64,000 nt of DNA from Bathynomus jamesi (GCA_023014485.1 JAJOZX010000087.1:1683501-1747500); one strand, 5' to 3'; shown: positions 1 to 12,225, counted from the stretch's first letter. A program made the numbers and translations. Notes: generated by a model not told the origin, from the letters alone.

Positions 1-42
1 TGTCGAGAGTTCATGTACTCAAGAAAAAGAGGAGCGTGATCG

Positions 43-1113
43 TTGTGTTTAAACAATATAAAACACTCATCCATTGTGAGAAGCATCCAACCATCCATTG
101 TGAGGAACAATTATGGAACCAGATATTATGTTCTATTGAAAGAAATTAAATTTAAACAGAAGTTGTCATTTAAATGTCGTGCTGATGTATCTAATAGTGT
201 GCATGACCTGCGAGGTCGTGTTTCTTTCATTGATTTTAGGATTTTAACTCAATTTATTAGTAAAATAAATTATGCTTTTCCTAAATTTTCTTTCGAACGT
301 CAGAATCGTAAGGTTGGTAATTTAGGCTCAAACTGCAATATGGTGCTTGATCCTGACAAAATTATTTTTAATTATTCTAATAGGATATTAAGTGATGAAA
401 AACATACATATACAATAATTTGGGTTTACAGTTTAAGCTAACTATTTTTAACTTAAATTATTATAATTATTTTTATATTTTGAAAGAGTGTCATAACTTT
501 GTAATTTGACTCAGAATATTAAACCTTTGTGCGCCGAATTTTGCCATGATTTAAAGTACAGTATTTAGCTTATAAGTTTTACTATTCTTTTAAGAGTTAT
601 AACTGTAGAGTATTTTGTCCTTTATTTTATTTGTGATTTTAATATAGTGCGAAATCTTAAGTCGGAGACTAATATCATTATCTGTAAACGAGACAAGGGT
701 AACGGTGTGGTTCTTTTAAATAAGCCGAACTATTTGAATAAGATGACCAATATTTTCTCAGATGTTTCTAAATTTCAGAAGTTGGAAGTAGATGTTTATA
801 AGTACATTATCAAACTGAAGGACAAAATTAATAATTATCTCAGATCTTTGAAGTCTAATAATATACTGGTTGACTATTATAACAAATTATATTCTTCCGA
901 TACAGCTCTTGGTATTTTATATGATCTCCCGAAAACTCCTTTTCGCCCGATTTTGTCTGTTATTGGCACTCCTAGTTTTAATTTAGCTAAATTTTAATCC
1001 CTATTATTGATCCCATAACACGTAATCAACATACTTTATATGATTCTTTTATGTTTGTCATTCTTATAAAATCTATTAATAATGCTAGTTATTACATGAC
1101 TAGTTTTGATGTA
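43..1113 (+). pseudogene. PLE reverse transcriptase, N-terminal half (broken)
   Basis: Two open stretches, 43-441 and 647-997, are joined by a frameshifted, stop-containing segment. The first ends in a conserved-looking NYSNRILSDE block; the second contains RDKGNGVVLLNK and ILYDLPKTPFRPILS, which match the PLE pattern of a PDKGNG block followed by LYGLPKxHKxxxPLRPI. The frame continues past a stop into TSFDV at 1097-1113, where a mariner inserts inside the motif FDVDSLFTNV. Product in the living element: RNA-directed DNA polymerase. Confidence 0.8.
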
Positions 1114-2482
1114 CAGGGTGTTCGAAAAGTCCCGTCACCCCCTACAAAATGTACATATTGTAATACCAATTTTATTTTTGTGTGATTAATTTAATTTATA
1201 TGTGATTCATTGACAGTTTTTTTTCCTTTTCCAGGTATTAGAGTTGTGTGAACAATGGCAGACCAGTCCACTTACACTGGAGGAAAGGATAGTGATGAGC
1301 ACATGGGCTCATGAAAGGTCACATACTGGCAAAACGATGCATGATATCCAGAATGATTTCAACACAAGATTCAATAAGGCTGCACCACCAAACAAGACGG
1401 TATTACGCTGGGAGAAAAAGCTGTTTGAAACTGGCTCCATCAAGGACAGACCACGGTCAGGAAGACCATCAACGCGAACAGAACAACGTGAAGGCATGAT
1501 TGCGTCGGTGGCTCGTTCACCGAAAAATATTACTTCGGAAACGATCACAAGAATTTGCAGTCCCCATGTCCACAATGAGAGACTACATGACAAAAGATCT
1601 CGGCCCGTCATTTGTTAATGAATTAAGCGATACAGACATGCAGAAACGATATGAAGCCTGTGAACGGTTTTTGCCCGTTTTTCCAACAATTCCTGCACGT
1701 GGAACACTAATTTTTTCTGACGAGTGTGTAATTTACCGTAGCGCCAAAATGAGAAATGTTTACTTCTGGAACAAAGAAAATCCACACTTCTTTGAGGAAC
1801 TGGACCACCATCCACCGCACGTGATGATATGGGCTGCAGATTCTGCCAGGAACTTGTCCGGTCCATATTTTTTTGAGGGTCATGTCAACCAAACTGCTTA
1901 CCTCAACATGTTACGGGACTGGTTTGTGCCTGAGCTCGAACGTTTAGGGCTGCTCGGTCGGATGTGGCTTCAACAAGACAAGGCTCCGGCTCATTTTGCC
2001 ATTAATGTGAGGGAATTCCTCAACGAAGTGTTCAGAGACAAATGGATCGGCCGTGACTCGCAACATTTACCTGCCTTTCTTGAGTGGCCGCCCAGAAGTC
2101 CAGATCTCTCTTCTTGTGACAATGCGTTATGGAGTTTCGTCAAGCAGAACGTATCCCGGGTGCGTTACCGCACAACAGAGGAACTGAAACACGCTGTTCG
2201 AGATGCATTTGGTGCAATCACTCCAGCAATGTTGCGTCGATTCTCACACCGCACCTGGAGGCGCATAATCCTTTGTTACGAAAATGATGGTGCACACACA
2301 GATATTCTTGATTAGTAACTGTAATTAGTAACTGCATTTACTGTAATTAAAGTAATTGTTGCTAGTGACTTGTTTCTTAAATTACACCTACCACATATAG
2401 ATGCAATTAATCACACAAAAATAAAATTGGTTTTACAATATATACATTTTGTTGGGGGTAACGGGCCTTTTCGAACACCCTC
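1114..2482 (+). mobile_element. mariner/Tc1-superfamily transposon with about 80 bp TIRs and TA target duplication
   Basis: The left end CAGGGTGTTCGAAAAG and the right end (reverse complement GAGGGTGTTCGAAAAG) open inverted repeats of roughly 80 bp that reach the shared block TTTTGTGTGATTAAT. TA lies on each side (1112-1113 and 2483-2484). The insertion splits the PLE coding sequence exactly between FDV and DSLFTNVS, so the empty site can be read directly. The element carries one frameshifted transposase. Confidence 0.92.
1291..2315 (+). pseudogene. mariner-family transposase, one frameshift
   Basis: The N-terminal part holds a helix-turn-helix-like region (TLEERIVMSTWAHERS, RWEKKLFETGSIKDRPRSG). 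A frameshift near 1525 moves reading into the frame of 1500-2315. The catalytic part has FSDECVIYRSAK (first Asp), LQQDKAPAHF (second Asp) and WPPRSPDLSSCDNALW (third Asp). I count 46 residues between the second Asp and the Asp of SSCD, longer than the 34 of classical mariners or about 41 in relatives ending SPDLTPCDFFLW; the extra residues lie around DSQHLPAF. Starts upstream of the ATG at 1291 would be non-ATG. Confidence 0.85.
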
Positions 2483-2484
2483 TA

Positions 2485-3380
2485 GATTCTCTTTTTACTA
2501 ATGTATCTATAAATGAGACGTGTAACATTACGAAATAATATTGACACTTTTGGCCTGAATAAGCCTAATTTCTTACGTTTTTTACACCTTGCAGTGGATG
2601 ATACCATTTTAAATTTAATGATGAATTATTAAAACAAGTAGATGGGGTGGCTATGGGTACTCCCCTGGGCCCATATTTTGGTAATAGTTTTTGTCTCATT
2701 ATGAAGAAATATGATTACATGATCACCCCTCACAATTTCGTCGTGCTGCTTATAAACCTTATGTAGGTGATGATTTTATATTGTTTAAACACAAAGATCA
2801 CGCTCGTCTTTGTCTTGAGTACAAGGTGGCCACAAAGTCCCTTTGCATGAAAAACAAGGACAACATACAGATATGCTGTAATTTCACTGCAAAGGGACTT
2901 TGTGGCCACTCTGTACATGAACTTTTGACATCAGAACATTAGGTTTACTGTGGAAACAACAGAATCGAATGATAAATTACCATTTCTAGACGGTTTCGTT
3001 ACACGCGATACGTCCTCGTTCACTACTTCGGTTTATTGAAAGAGGACCACTACTCTGCTTGTACCAATTATTTTAGTTCAATTCCTTTTAATTTTAAAAT
3101 TGCTGGTTTGAAATATAAAATTTCTTCCGATTGGTTATTATTTCATAGGGAGATGGAGAATCTTAGATAATTTTTAAATTTTAATTTTTAGCCATCGAAT
3201 TTGATTGATAACTGTATTCGTGATTTTTTAAATGATGTTTTTCAATCTAAACAATTGTCTCCTATGTTCCCAAAGCTAAAGATTTATGTTAAATTGCCAC
3301 TTTTGGGATCCTCTAAATTAGCTAGTATACTCAGGAGTTTATTGAATAGATCTTTTCCTCACTGTGAATTTGGTTTTTCT
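2485..3380 (+). pseudogene. PLE reverse transcriptase, C-terminal half (broken)
   Basis: Resumes with DSLFTNVSINET, then KQVDGVAMGTPLGP (typical PLE RT motif) near 2633-2675, the catalytic box read as YVGD instead of YVDD near 2760, then KLPFLDGFVTRDTSSFTTSVY and PSNLIDNCIRDFLNDVF, and ends KIYVKLPLLG. Stops and frame changes occur throughout. The damaged catalytic box and the MITE at 2822-2913 make activity implausible. Confidence 0.82.
2822..2913. mobile_element. 92 bp MITE flanked by TA
   Basis: Left end CAAGGTGGCCACAAAGTCCC and the reverse complement of the right end (CAGAGTGGCCACAAAGTCCC) form about 26 bp near-perfect TIRs. TA flanks both sides (2820-2821, 2914-2915). It interrupts PLE coding sequence just after the RT catalytic box. 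No coding capacity; probably mobilised by a Tc1/mariner transposase. Confidence 0.82.
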
Positions 3381-3790
3381 TAGTTTAAGTAGTTACTCTC
3401 TTTACATTTTTTATCATAAAGAGAGATTCGCCGTTTCTTTGAGCTCCTCTGTTGTTTACTTCTTCTCGCGTGCGAGTTGCATTGCTCGGTACAGAGGCCA
3501 AATGTGTCTACAATTGAGACCGAGCGTTGACAAACATCGGGGAGTCTCTCATAGGGTACAGCTATGACTAGACCAGTGTCTATTCCAGAATTTTCATCTA
3601 CAGTATACCTAATCATTCTGTTGGTTTTGATCATCGATTTGATACTAGTAATTTTTCTATTTCGTTATCTTTTGTTAATAATGTTGATCTTAAAATATTG
3701 GTGACTGTGATCATCTAAGAGTGTCCTCCCTCCAGTAATGTTTTCGCTGCTTCCATAAAACTTAATATTGTCTAACTAACCAACTTTTAT
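3364..3790 (+). pseudogene. PLE GIY-YIG endonuclease and C-terminal tail (degenerate)
   Basis: Reads SSVVYFFSRASCIARYRGQ followed by HRGVSHR, aligning to the PLE GIY-YIG pattern (GIY replaced by VVY, YxG preserved as YRG). The frame then changes to HSVGFDHRFDTSNFSI and VDLKILVTV, the conserved PLE C-terminus, with stops. The remaining sequence up to about 3900 is AT-rich 3' flank without recognisable content. Confidence 0.65.
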
Positions 3791-3900
3791 TCATTGTCTA
3801 TAGTGAATTTCTAGTATTCTAGTTTCATTTCTTGTACCACACGGTGAGTTCCGTTCCGTCTGTAATATTTGTTTTATAATTTCCTGTTATCTGAATAACT

Positions 3901-5485
3901 TTTTTTTTATGAAGGAAAGGGGCCAAGGGCAAATGCCCGCAAAAGCAATCCTCCCTCTCATAGAAGAAGAAGAGAGCCAAAATCAAGGTCTGGGGTTTTC
4001 GAGATGCCTAGACACTCTGCGTTTCAGCCACATCGATTTTTCTTTCATTGCTCTTCTTCATTGGCACAGTCTCCATTCCATACAACATTGCCGGCCTCCC
4101 CACTGTTTTGAATACCTTTCCCTTCAGTTTCACTGGGACCCTCTTATCACAGAGCACCCCTGATACGTCCCTCCAGTTCTTCCACCCCGACTGTATTCTA
4201 CAGTTTATCTCTCTCTCTGCTCCCCCCTCTGCATCCACTGTTGACCCCAAGTATTTAAAATACTCCACCGTCTTAACACGCTCTCCACTCAATGTCACTT
4301 CCCCTCCTCGGTCCTGCTGCACATCACATCTTATATATTCGGTCTTCTTTCGGCTAATTCTCATCCCCCCTACTTTCCAACGCCTCTCTCCAATTTTCCC
4401 ACTGCTGCTCCAACTCCTCTTTCGTCTCCCCACTCAACACAACATCGTCTGCATACATCATGCACCACGGCGCCTCCCCTCTAATCCTGTCCGTCAACAC
4501 ATCGAATCCCACATTGAAAAGGAAGGGGCTCAAAGCTGATCCTTGGTGCAGACCAACTTCCACCCCAAAGCTCTCTGACACACCCACACTACTCCTCACC
4601 TTAGTTGTTACTCCACTGTACATCACCTTGATCAGTTTAACATACTTCTCCGGTACCATCTTTTCCCTTAAGCATCTCCAAACTTCCTGCCGTGGTATCC
4701 TATCATATGCCTTCTCCAAGTCAATGAAAACCATGTGCAACGCCTTCTGCCCCTCTCTGCACCTCTCTGCCAACTGTTTCAATGCAAAAACTGCATCCGT
4801 CGTTGCCCTTCCCGGCATAAATCCAAACTGTTCCGCTGACACTTCCGCTTCGTCTCTCAACCTACTCTCCACTATTCGCTCTCATATCTTCATTGTATGT
4901 GATATTAGCTTGATCCCTCTATAATTCGTGCAATCTTGTACATCTCCCTTCTCTTTGAATATAGGCACTATGATGCTGGTCCGCCACTCATCCGGAATCA
5001 CCTCCTGGTCAAACAACTTCTGCATTAGATCCCACACCAGATCCACCCCCTCATCTCCCAGTGCCTTCCATGCTTCAGCTGGTATCTCGTCTGGGCCAGT
5101 CGCTTTGTTATTTTTCACCCGATTCAGAGCAAGACTCACTTCCATCCTCCCCACTTGTTCTGTCATAGCTACATTTGGTAATCCATCCTCATAGAAAGAT
5201 CTTGGGTTTTCTTTATTTAATAATTCCTCAAAATATTCCTTCCATCTATCCTTTATCTCTTCATCTCTTTGCAGCACCGCCCCCTCCCTTCCCTTAATTT
5301 GTTTTACCTGTGTAAAGTCTTTTGTCGCTCTATTTCTGCTCTTAGCTAATTTGTATATCTTCTTTTGTCCTTCACGATCCTCTAAATCCTCATACATCTG
5401 CCGATATGCCTCCGCCTTTGTTCTCGCCACTGCTCTCTTTGCCTGTTTCTTTGCTTCTTTATATACCACCTTACACTCTTCACTG
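3901..5485 (-). mobile_element. RTE-like LINE, 5'-truncated
   Basis: One RT-encoding element on the minus strand. The 5' end breaks near 5485 in coding sequence; the 3' end runs through a short UTR to an eight-base A-run (T-run 3902-3909 on +). No endonuclease remains. Protein style (NYRGIKL, LHQGSALSPFLF, MMYADDVV, EYFKYLGSTVDAEGG) points to the RTE/BovB neighbourhood, but clade assignment needs a tree. Confidence 0.8.
4008..5469 (-). pseudogene. RTE-like reverse transcriptase
   Basis: RT blocks in order from 5469 downward: NKATGPDEIPAEAWK, ISLI-type NYRGIKLISHTMKI, FMPGRATTDAVFAL, DLEKAYDRIP, GLHQGSALSP, MYADDVV (about 4445-4460) and ISRKKTEYIRC. One in-frame TGA at 4884-4882 separates the first two open stretches, which are in the same frame. 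A frameshift near 4360 follows ALESRG. The C-terminus stops early at DVAETQSV, about where the family would continue. Few lesions suggest a fairly young copy. Confidence 0.85.
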
Positions 5486-5589
5486 GTTGAGTAGATGAAA
5501 GATTGAAATACCGATTAACTCTTGCATTAGAGATTTGGACAGAAAAGGAATGAAAATGTGTCGAAAGTCTGGTGCTGCGTGCTCTCCTT

Positions 5590-8345
5590 AAAGGAGGAGT
5601 CATGCAGTTAGAGAGTTTAAAAGAGCAATGTCCTTTATAATAGCACTAGTAAAGAGAGAGTGAGCCAACATTACGGCGAAGAGAGAGAGATTGAAGACAT
5701 CCAGTAAGAAGGGGGAATTGATGAGACGAAGAGCCTTTGATTCCACCCGGTCAAGGACGGCTGTGTGGGTTGAACCACCCCACACATGAGAAGCATACTC
5801 CATACAAGGGCGAATAAGACCCCTGTACAGAGACACCAACTGAGTAGGGGTGAAGAAACAGCGGAGGCGGTACAGCACACCTAACCTCTTAGAAGCTGTT
5901 TTGGAAAGAGAGTATATGTGATCTTTCCAGGAAAGATCACGTGAAAAGGAAACGCCAAGGATGTTAAGAAAAAAAGAAGAATTGAGTTGTGTATTGTTGA
6001 GGGTAAGGGGATAGTCGTGTGGAAGATTGTGATGAGTAGACAGATGGAGGATACAGATGGAGTTTTTGAGGCATTGAAAGCAACAAGGTTTTCTCTGCCC
6101 CAATCAGATATAACAGAAAGGTCAGAGGTCAGGTATTCCATATCCGTCCAACGCGAATCATGTAGTAAGTGCTGTGAGGGACGCTCTGGGAAGCGGGTGG
6201 AGAAGTGAAGAGTAGCATCATCGGCATAGGAGCGAATAGGGCAGGAAGTGCGAATTAAAAGATCATTAATAAATAAAAGGAAAAGAGTGGGTGACAGGAC
6301 AGAACCCTGAGGAACACCACTGTTGATAGCTTTAGGAAAAGAACAGTGGCCATCTACAAATGCAGCTATAGATCGGCCAGAAAGAAAATTAGAGATGAAG
6401 GCACAAATAGAAAGATAGAAACTGAAGGAGGGCAGCTTGGAAATTAAAGATTTGGGTCAGACTCTATCAAAAGCTTTTGATATATCTAGCGCAATAGCGA
6501 AAGTTTCACCGAAATCTCGAAAGGAGGATGACCAAGAGTCAGAGATATGGAAGAAGATCGCCAGTAGAGCGTCCCTTTCGGAACCCATATTGACGACCTG
6601 AAAGAAGATTATGAAAAGAGAGGTGTTTAAGAATCTTCCTCTTAAGGATAGATTCTAAAACTTTAGAAAGGGAAGAAATCATGGAGGGTTGAGAGCGGTC
6701 ACCCTTCCTTGGGACACGCTGAATGAAAGCAAACTTCCAGCAGGAAGGAAAAGTACCAAGTACCAGATGAGAGACAAAGACGAAACAGTTTACCAGGCAG
6801 GGCGTCAGTAGAGAAGCACAGTTCTTAAGAACAACAAATGGAACACCATCGGCACCGTACGCCTTCCTCGAGTTGATCCCAGATAGGACAGAAAAAACAT
6901 CTTTAGAAGAGATCGTAATTTCAGACATAAGGTCAGAGGGGGGGGGGGAAGATGTAGGAACAGCACCGGAATCGTCCAGGTTTGAAGTGTAAGCGAAAGT
7001 TTGAGCGAAGAGTTCAGCTTTTTTCAGGAGAAGAGACGGCAGCGGAGCCGTCGGAATGAAAAAGAGGAGGGAAAGAAGAGGAAGTAAAGGTGTTAAAGAG
7101 GTTCTTAGCTAGATGCCAGAAAGAGTGAGAAGAATTAGAATTGGATAGGTTTTCACATTTTTGTTTGATGAAAGAATTTTTGGCGAGTCGAAGAACAGAT
7201 TTTCAACGATTCCGGGCAGAAATATAAGCTAAGTGAGAGTCAGGAGTTGGATGGCGACAGTGCCTTCTGAAAGCCTCCTCTCTGTTGCACATAGCATTAG
7301 AACAAGTAAAGTTAAACCAAGGGTTTTTTGCATTAGTAGTAGGAATACAATATGCATTGTACGCCTCCATGCCGAGAGAATCACCTCTGATGCGCTCAGC
7401 ACACTCGGAAATGCCACGGCTACGGAAGCAGTAATCATTGCATAGGAAATCAAAGTACTGCCTAAGGACCTCCCAATCAGCGGCGCCGAAGTACCAAAGG
7501 TGCCTCCTCTCGGGAGGATCCAAAAGCCGAATTGGAGCGATAGGACAGGAAACAGATATAAGATTGTGGTCGGAGGAGCCCAACGGAGAAAAAAGTTTGA
7601 CAGAGTAAGAAGGATGAGTGGTAAGAAATAAATCCAGAATGTTGGGCCTATCTCCTAGCGTTCGGAGATACGAGTAGGGTGCTATACAATCTGCTCTAAG
7701 TCATTTATGATACGAAAGTTGTAAGCTAGTTCACCAGGGATGTTAGTGAAATGGGAGGAAAGCCAAAGGTGGTGGTGAACACTGAAATCTCCTAGAATGG
7801 AAATTTCAGCAAAGGGAGAGCAAGAAAGAATGTATTCCACGTTGGAAGTGAGATAGTCAAAGAATTTTGGATAGTCAATAGAATTAGGAGAAAGGTAAAC
7901 AGTGCAGATGTATTTAATTTAAGACTGGCATGAACATTAGCTAGAGGGTATAGAATTCGGAAGATTCGAGTTCGGGAATACGAGAAAAAGGAAGGTCATT
8001 GCTTACATATACGCAACATCCACCTTTGGAATGAAATTGAGTATAGAGAAAGTAAGGGGGTACAGGAAAGGGGGTGCTGTCAGTCGTCCCAGACATCTGA
8101 GTTTCAGTGAGGAAAAGAATATGAGGTTTAGAGGAGGAGAGGCCACGAATGTTGCAAAAGTTTAAGTAAGAAAAGTGAATCAGACAGAGGCCCAGAACAT
8201 CTCGAATGGGACGTAGCAGAATCAATCCCGCTGCCCGGGTCTGCGTTCCCATTATCGGCAGCGAGGGAGCCAGAAGTGGGGATATTTATGGTCCCCTTCC
8301 CAGGGGACTCCGAGGCTCTTGAAGTTGATGCCATTGTTTTTTAAT
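5590..8345 (-). mobile_element. Jockey/I-superfamily LINE with endonuclease and RT
   Basis: A near full-length ORF2-type element. The open stretches at 8334-7941, 7583-7203, 6928-6539 and 6141-5600 form one collinear product with several stops. 5' sequence to about 8540 may be its UTR; no poly(A) was located at the left end. Clade not resolved. Confidence 0.75.
5600..8334 (-). pseudogene. LINE endonuclease/reverse transcriptase polyprotein (broken)
   Basis: A start at 8334 (MASTSRASESPGKG) leads into an APE-type endonuclease (NIRGLSSSKPHILFLTET; GGCCVYVSND; later [12 protein letters not shown] near 7570). RT follows with SRKAYGADGVPFVVLKN, GRQYGFRKGRSTGDLL, a YADDATLHF box near 6215-6230 and ILGVSFSRDLSWKDHI, ending in the thumb-like segment with LIRPCMEYASHVWGGS. 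Internal stops and frameshifts occur near 7940-7583, 7200-6930 and 6540-6140. No zinc-knuckle ORF1 was found upstream. Confidence 0.8.
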
Positions 8346-8589
8346 TTTTGAAAAGATTATGTAGTGTGTGAGATGCATGTATATGTAATGAGGAATAGGG
8401 AGAGAAGTGTGTGTTTGAGAGCATCCTGGACTGCTCACAGGGTAATTGAGGCACGGAAAAGGATCAGCTTGGGAGGACAGTAACAGGCGAAGCGAGAGTT
8501 CCAGCACTTCCTATCTTCTGTCTACGTCCCCACCAGGAGTACTTCTTGGGTCGATTGATGTCTATAATCTCTTCCTTTATTTTTGTGTG

Positions 8590-8745
8590 TTTGTTTATCT
8601 TTTTAGATTTGCTGAAGACGAATCCAGTTGAGATTCGAAACGTCCTGGTGGAATAAATGTTTTATATAGTCGCTTTAGTCTTCATCTTTCTGTTTATACC
8701 TCGTAAACCTCGTTAACCTCGTTTAGGTTCCGTGTGTTGGTCTCT
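8590..8745 (+). mobile_element. PLE-type 3' tail with hammerhead-like core
   Basis: Contains CTGAAGAC, then GAATC and GATTC able to pair around a 7-base loop, then GAAAC (8612-8641), followed by a GGTGGAATAAATGTTTTAT tail. The order CUGANGA, stem, GAAA resembles the hammerhead ribozyme core described from PLE long terminal repeats. I could not place a convincing UH cleavage site, so this may be a decayed or coincidental motif. Confidence 0.35.
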
Positions 8746-8747
8746 CA

Positions 8748-10068
8748 TCACACGAAGGTGAAGCTGGTGGCCCCGCCTCTAGGCCTGGCTTGGTGGAGGA
8801 GCGAGTTGCTCTCTTGCGCTCTCCACCACACATAGCCAGGTATACCGGGCTCATCTGGTACCGTTCTGAGCCATGCATCTAGTCTTCTTTTGAAGACTTC
8901 AACTTTGACCCCTGTAACGTTTCTGAGGTCCTTTGGAAGCTGGTTAAAAAGTCTTCGCCCCCTGACAACCAAACTATTTTCCTTCAGTGTTGAGGAGGTA
9001 CCTTTTCGGGCCTCTAATTTGGGAACACTACAGATTCTGCCTTTCCTATTTTTCAGTGTTGTTTGGATGTTAATTGGGTTTAGTTTGAGGTTTGGTACCA
9101 GTTTTTCGATCATTTTCCATATGTAGATTATGGTGTACCACTCTCTCCTTCTTTCCAGGGAGTACAGATTTAGTTTACGTAGTCATTCCCAGTAGTTGAG
9201 TTCTTTGCAGCCATTAATCTTAGCTGTGAAATGTGTGTACGTTTCTTCTAGTTTATTAATTTCTTCCTTTTTATTTGGAGACGTCAAAACTGAGCAGTAT
9301 TCAAGTTTTGGTATGATCAGTGTTCTCAGCAGTGGAAATCATTACAGTCTTGTTCCTCCTTTTGAACGTTCTTAGTACCTGTCCCGCGACTTTTTTTGCT
9401 TTGTTTATCGCTATCTGATTTTGTCTCGAATTTGGCATCATCAGTCATTATTACCCCCCCAAGTCGATCGCTTTCGTGTTTCTCTGAATTTCCTGTCTAT
9501 CTGGAGCATGATATGTAATCTGTTTAAGTTCCACATTTCTACCATAGCTCAAGAGCTGAAATTTCTCGGTGTTAAATGTCATATTGTTGTCTTCTGACCA
9601 TGTGTATATTTTGTTCGTGTCCCTCTGCAAGGCTTCCATTTCATTTACATCGCTGATTTTCTGCTGATCTTTGTATCGTCCGCAAAGGATGTTACCATAC
9701 TGTTGCTGTTTACTCCACTGTGTATGTCTGTTAGCATGATAAAGAACAGGAGTGGGGCCAGTACTGTACCTTGTGGTACTGAGCTGCGTACTTCTGATTC
9801 TGATGATGATACACCTTGAATTTTGACGACCTGTAGACGTTCTCTGAGGAAGTTGTAGATCCATTCTCCCACTTTGCCTGTTATTCCCATATATTTCATT
9901 TTATGTGCTATTGTTGTACCATAATCGCATTTGTCGAAAGCTTTAGCAAAATTCGTGTATATGACATCATAGTTTTTATTGCCCTCAAGTGCATCTAGAA
10001 TATTGTTATAATGCGCTATAAGTTGTGATAGGCATGATCTTCCTGATCGGAATTCGTGCTCATTTTCG

Positions 10069-10072
<4 letters not shown>
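8748..10072 (-). mobile_element. CR1-like LINE, 5'-truncated at a (TA)n tract
   Basis: RT blocks lie on the minus strand. Coding sequence ends abruptly at the (TA)n at 10074-10101. The 3' end near 8747 abuts the PLE-like tail. Its 3' segment (GGTGGAGAGCGC with TCCTCCACCAAG) recurs at 50465 and 57738, showing a repeated family 3' end. Confidence 0.82.
8748..10072 (-). pseudogene. CR1-like reverse transcriptase, C-terminal two thirds
   Basis: From 10072 downward: HEFRSGRSCLSQL, TNFAKAFDKCDYG (RT motif A), GKVGEWIYNFLRER, SSVPQGTVLAPLLF, FADDTKIS (motif C, about 9665), then after a frameshift KIYTWSEDNNMTFN, and finally the C-terminal block VVRGRRLFNQLPKDLRNV in 8748-9113. At least two frameshifts and one gap lie between 9113 and 9451. 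The endonuclease is absent. Confidence 0.8.

Positions 10073-10073
<1 letters not shown>

Positions 10074-10101
<28 letters not shown>
10074..10101. repeat. (TA)n microsatellite
   Basis: Uninterrupted dinucleotide run that marks the truncated 5' edge of the CR1-like LINE. Confidence 0.95.
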
Positions 10102-11001
<900 letters not shown>

Positions 11002-11325
11002 GGTGTCCCGTAAGTCTGGAACCATAGGGCAAAATGATAAAAACGGCAATAAAAACGCCGAAGAGACTTTTGGGGACTGTTTGTAAAATGAGCCGAGGAT
11101 GGTAGCGGCTGTGTTGTAGTGATCAAACGTTTTTTCATTATATTTTAATTACTTATTTTGTTATAATTTCTTACTTTCCTCTTTACTCTCATTAATCAAT
11201 TTCTTTTCTACCATTTATCATTCTCTTTACACGCTTTTCACTCGCTTTTCGCTATACTTTATGAATATGGTAGACGTGGCCGGCCTGAAAGCCGTTACAA
11301 CACAAAGGGGGAAGGGGTGAATTAA

Positions 11326-11545
11326 CCCTTTCATACCCAAATTAAGTCGAAAAGTAAAAAAAAAAATTGGGATAGAAAAATCGTTTAATTGGACCAAAAA
11401 TAACTGAAAAATATATTTTACAAAGTTTTATTGTTCATAATTAATAAAATACGAAATGTGTTAAATTTCACACATTGGGAACTGGAAGGTCTAAAATTGC
11501 TTCCAAAGTTAACGATGAAAATTTCACACACTGGGCATTAAAGGG
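11326..11545. mobile_element. 220 bp piggyBac-type MITE with TTAA duplication
   Basis: Flanked by TTAA at 11322-11325 and 11546-11549. Ends read CCCTTTCATACCCA and, on the other strand, CCCTTTAATGCCCA, i.e. 12 of 14 matching. CCCTTT next to TTAA is the arrangement of piggyBac-group elements. No ORF. Confidence 0.8.
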
Positions 11546-11934
11546 TTAACACTCTTTGTAACACTTGTTGACACTTTATTTAATTCCGGAAATGGTTTAG
11601 TTAAACGGGGGATGCGAGTGGAAGATTTTCATTATAATAATTTAGGTCGGAGAGGGGGCACAAAGAATAATGTAATTTTAAGGTTACATGGCCCCACCAA
11701 AACACTTTACTGGCCCAGCGCTGCCTGAATGACTCCCATTTTTGGGTATATATTTTTCTCTCTCGTTTGAGCCGAGAGAGTATTGCCAACCGGTATAGCC
11801 AACAATTATTTTAACGTAATTACATTTTCATTAAATATCATTATCTTCTTTATTAAACAAACATTATATTATCATTTTCTTTATTAAACAAACTTTTTTT
11901 AAGATTTTTAATTAGACAATTAGACCTTACTACA

Positions 11935-12165
11935 GTGTCATCGTCAGTGGATGTCCTCGGAGGTCTACTGCGTGGTTTATCTCCTATGGATCCCGTTTCC
12001 CTGAACTTTGCTACAAGTTTGCCGACACAGCTGTGTGTTATCGGCGCGCTGGTCCGGATGCAATCTGTTAAATTCCTCAGCGACCTCCCTCTGACTCAGA
12101 TTTCCTACGAGCAGAATTATCTGGATGCGTTCTTCCTTACTCAAAGACATCGTGGGCATTTGCAT
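11935..12165 (-). pseudogene. mariner transposase N-terminus
   Basis: Reads MSLSKEERIQIILLVGNLSQ then REVAEEFNRLHPDQ, matching the usual mariner N-terminal helix-turn-helix (SKEERIxIIL...REVAxxFNxxHP), followed by a frameshifted stretch. Catalytic domains are absent. Orientation agrees with the right TIR acting as the 5' end. Confidence 0.75.
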
Positions 12166-12225
12166 AAACGGAAAAACATGAATTACTTATTTTACCCTAT
12201 GGTTCCAGACTTATGGGACACCCTG

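Larger units (their letters stand above)
1..3790 (+). mobile_element. Penelope-like retroelement (PLE), decayed, 5' end outside the window
   Basis: Translated pieces on the + strand follow the usual PLE order: N-terminal region (43-441), RT core (647-1113 and 2485-3380), then a degenerate GIY-YIG endonuclease (about 3400-3570) and a C-terminal tail to about 3790. The element is interrupted by a mariner (1114-2482) and a small MITE (2822-2913); removing both restores the collinear order. Many stops and frameshifts show an old copy. The 5' boundary is not visible. Confidence 0.85.
10999..12225 (-). mobile_element. mariner-like element, internally rearranged
   Basis: The left end CAGGGTGTCCCGTAAGTCTG and the reverse complement of the right end (CAGGGTGTCCCATAAGTCTG) extend as about 37 bp TIRs through GGAACCATAGGG; TA flanks both ends (10997-10998, 12226-12227), and (TA)n tracts lie beyond. 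The transposase reads leftward from 12165 and is lost after about 80 codons; a piggyBac-type MITE sits inside. Confidence 0.85.

Noticed and set aside
4048..4924. Plus-strand frames over the RTE-like LINE
   Set aside because: Shadows of the minus-strand RT; no independent motif.
8612..8641. Active hammerhead ribozyme
   Set aside because: Core-like order is present but no UH cleavage site or stem I partner could be placed; kept only as a motif-like remnant.
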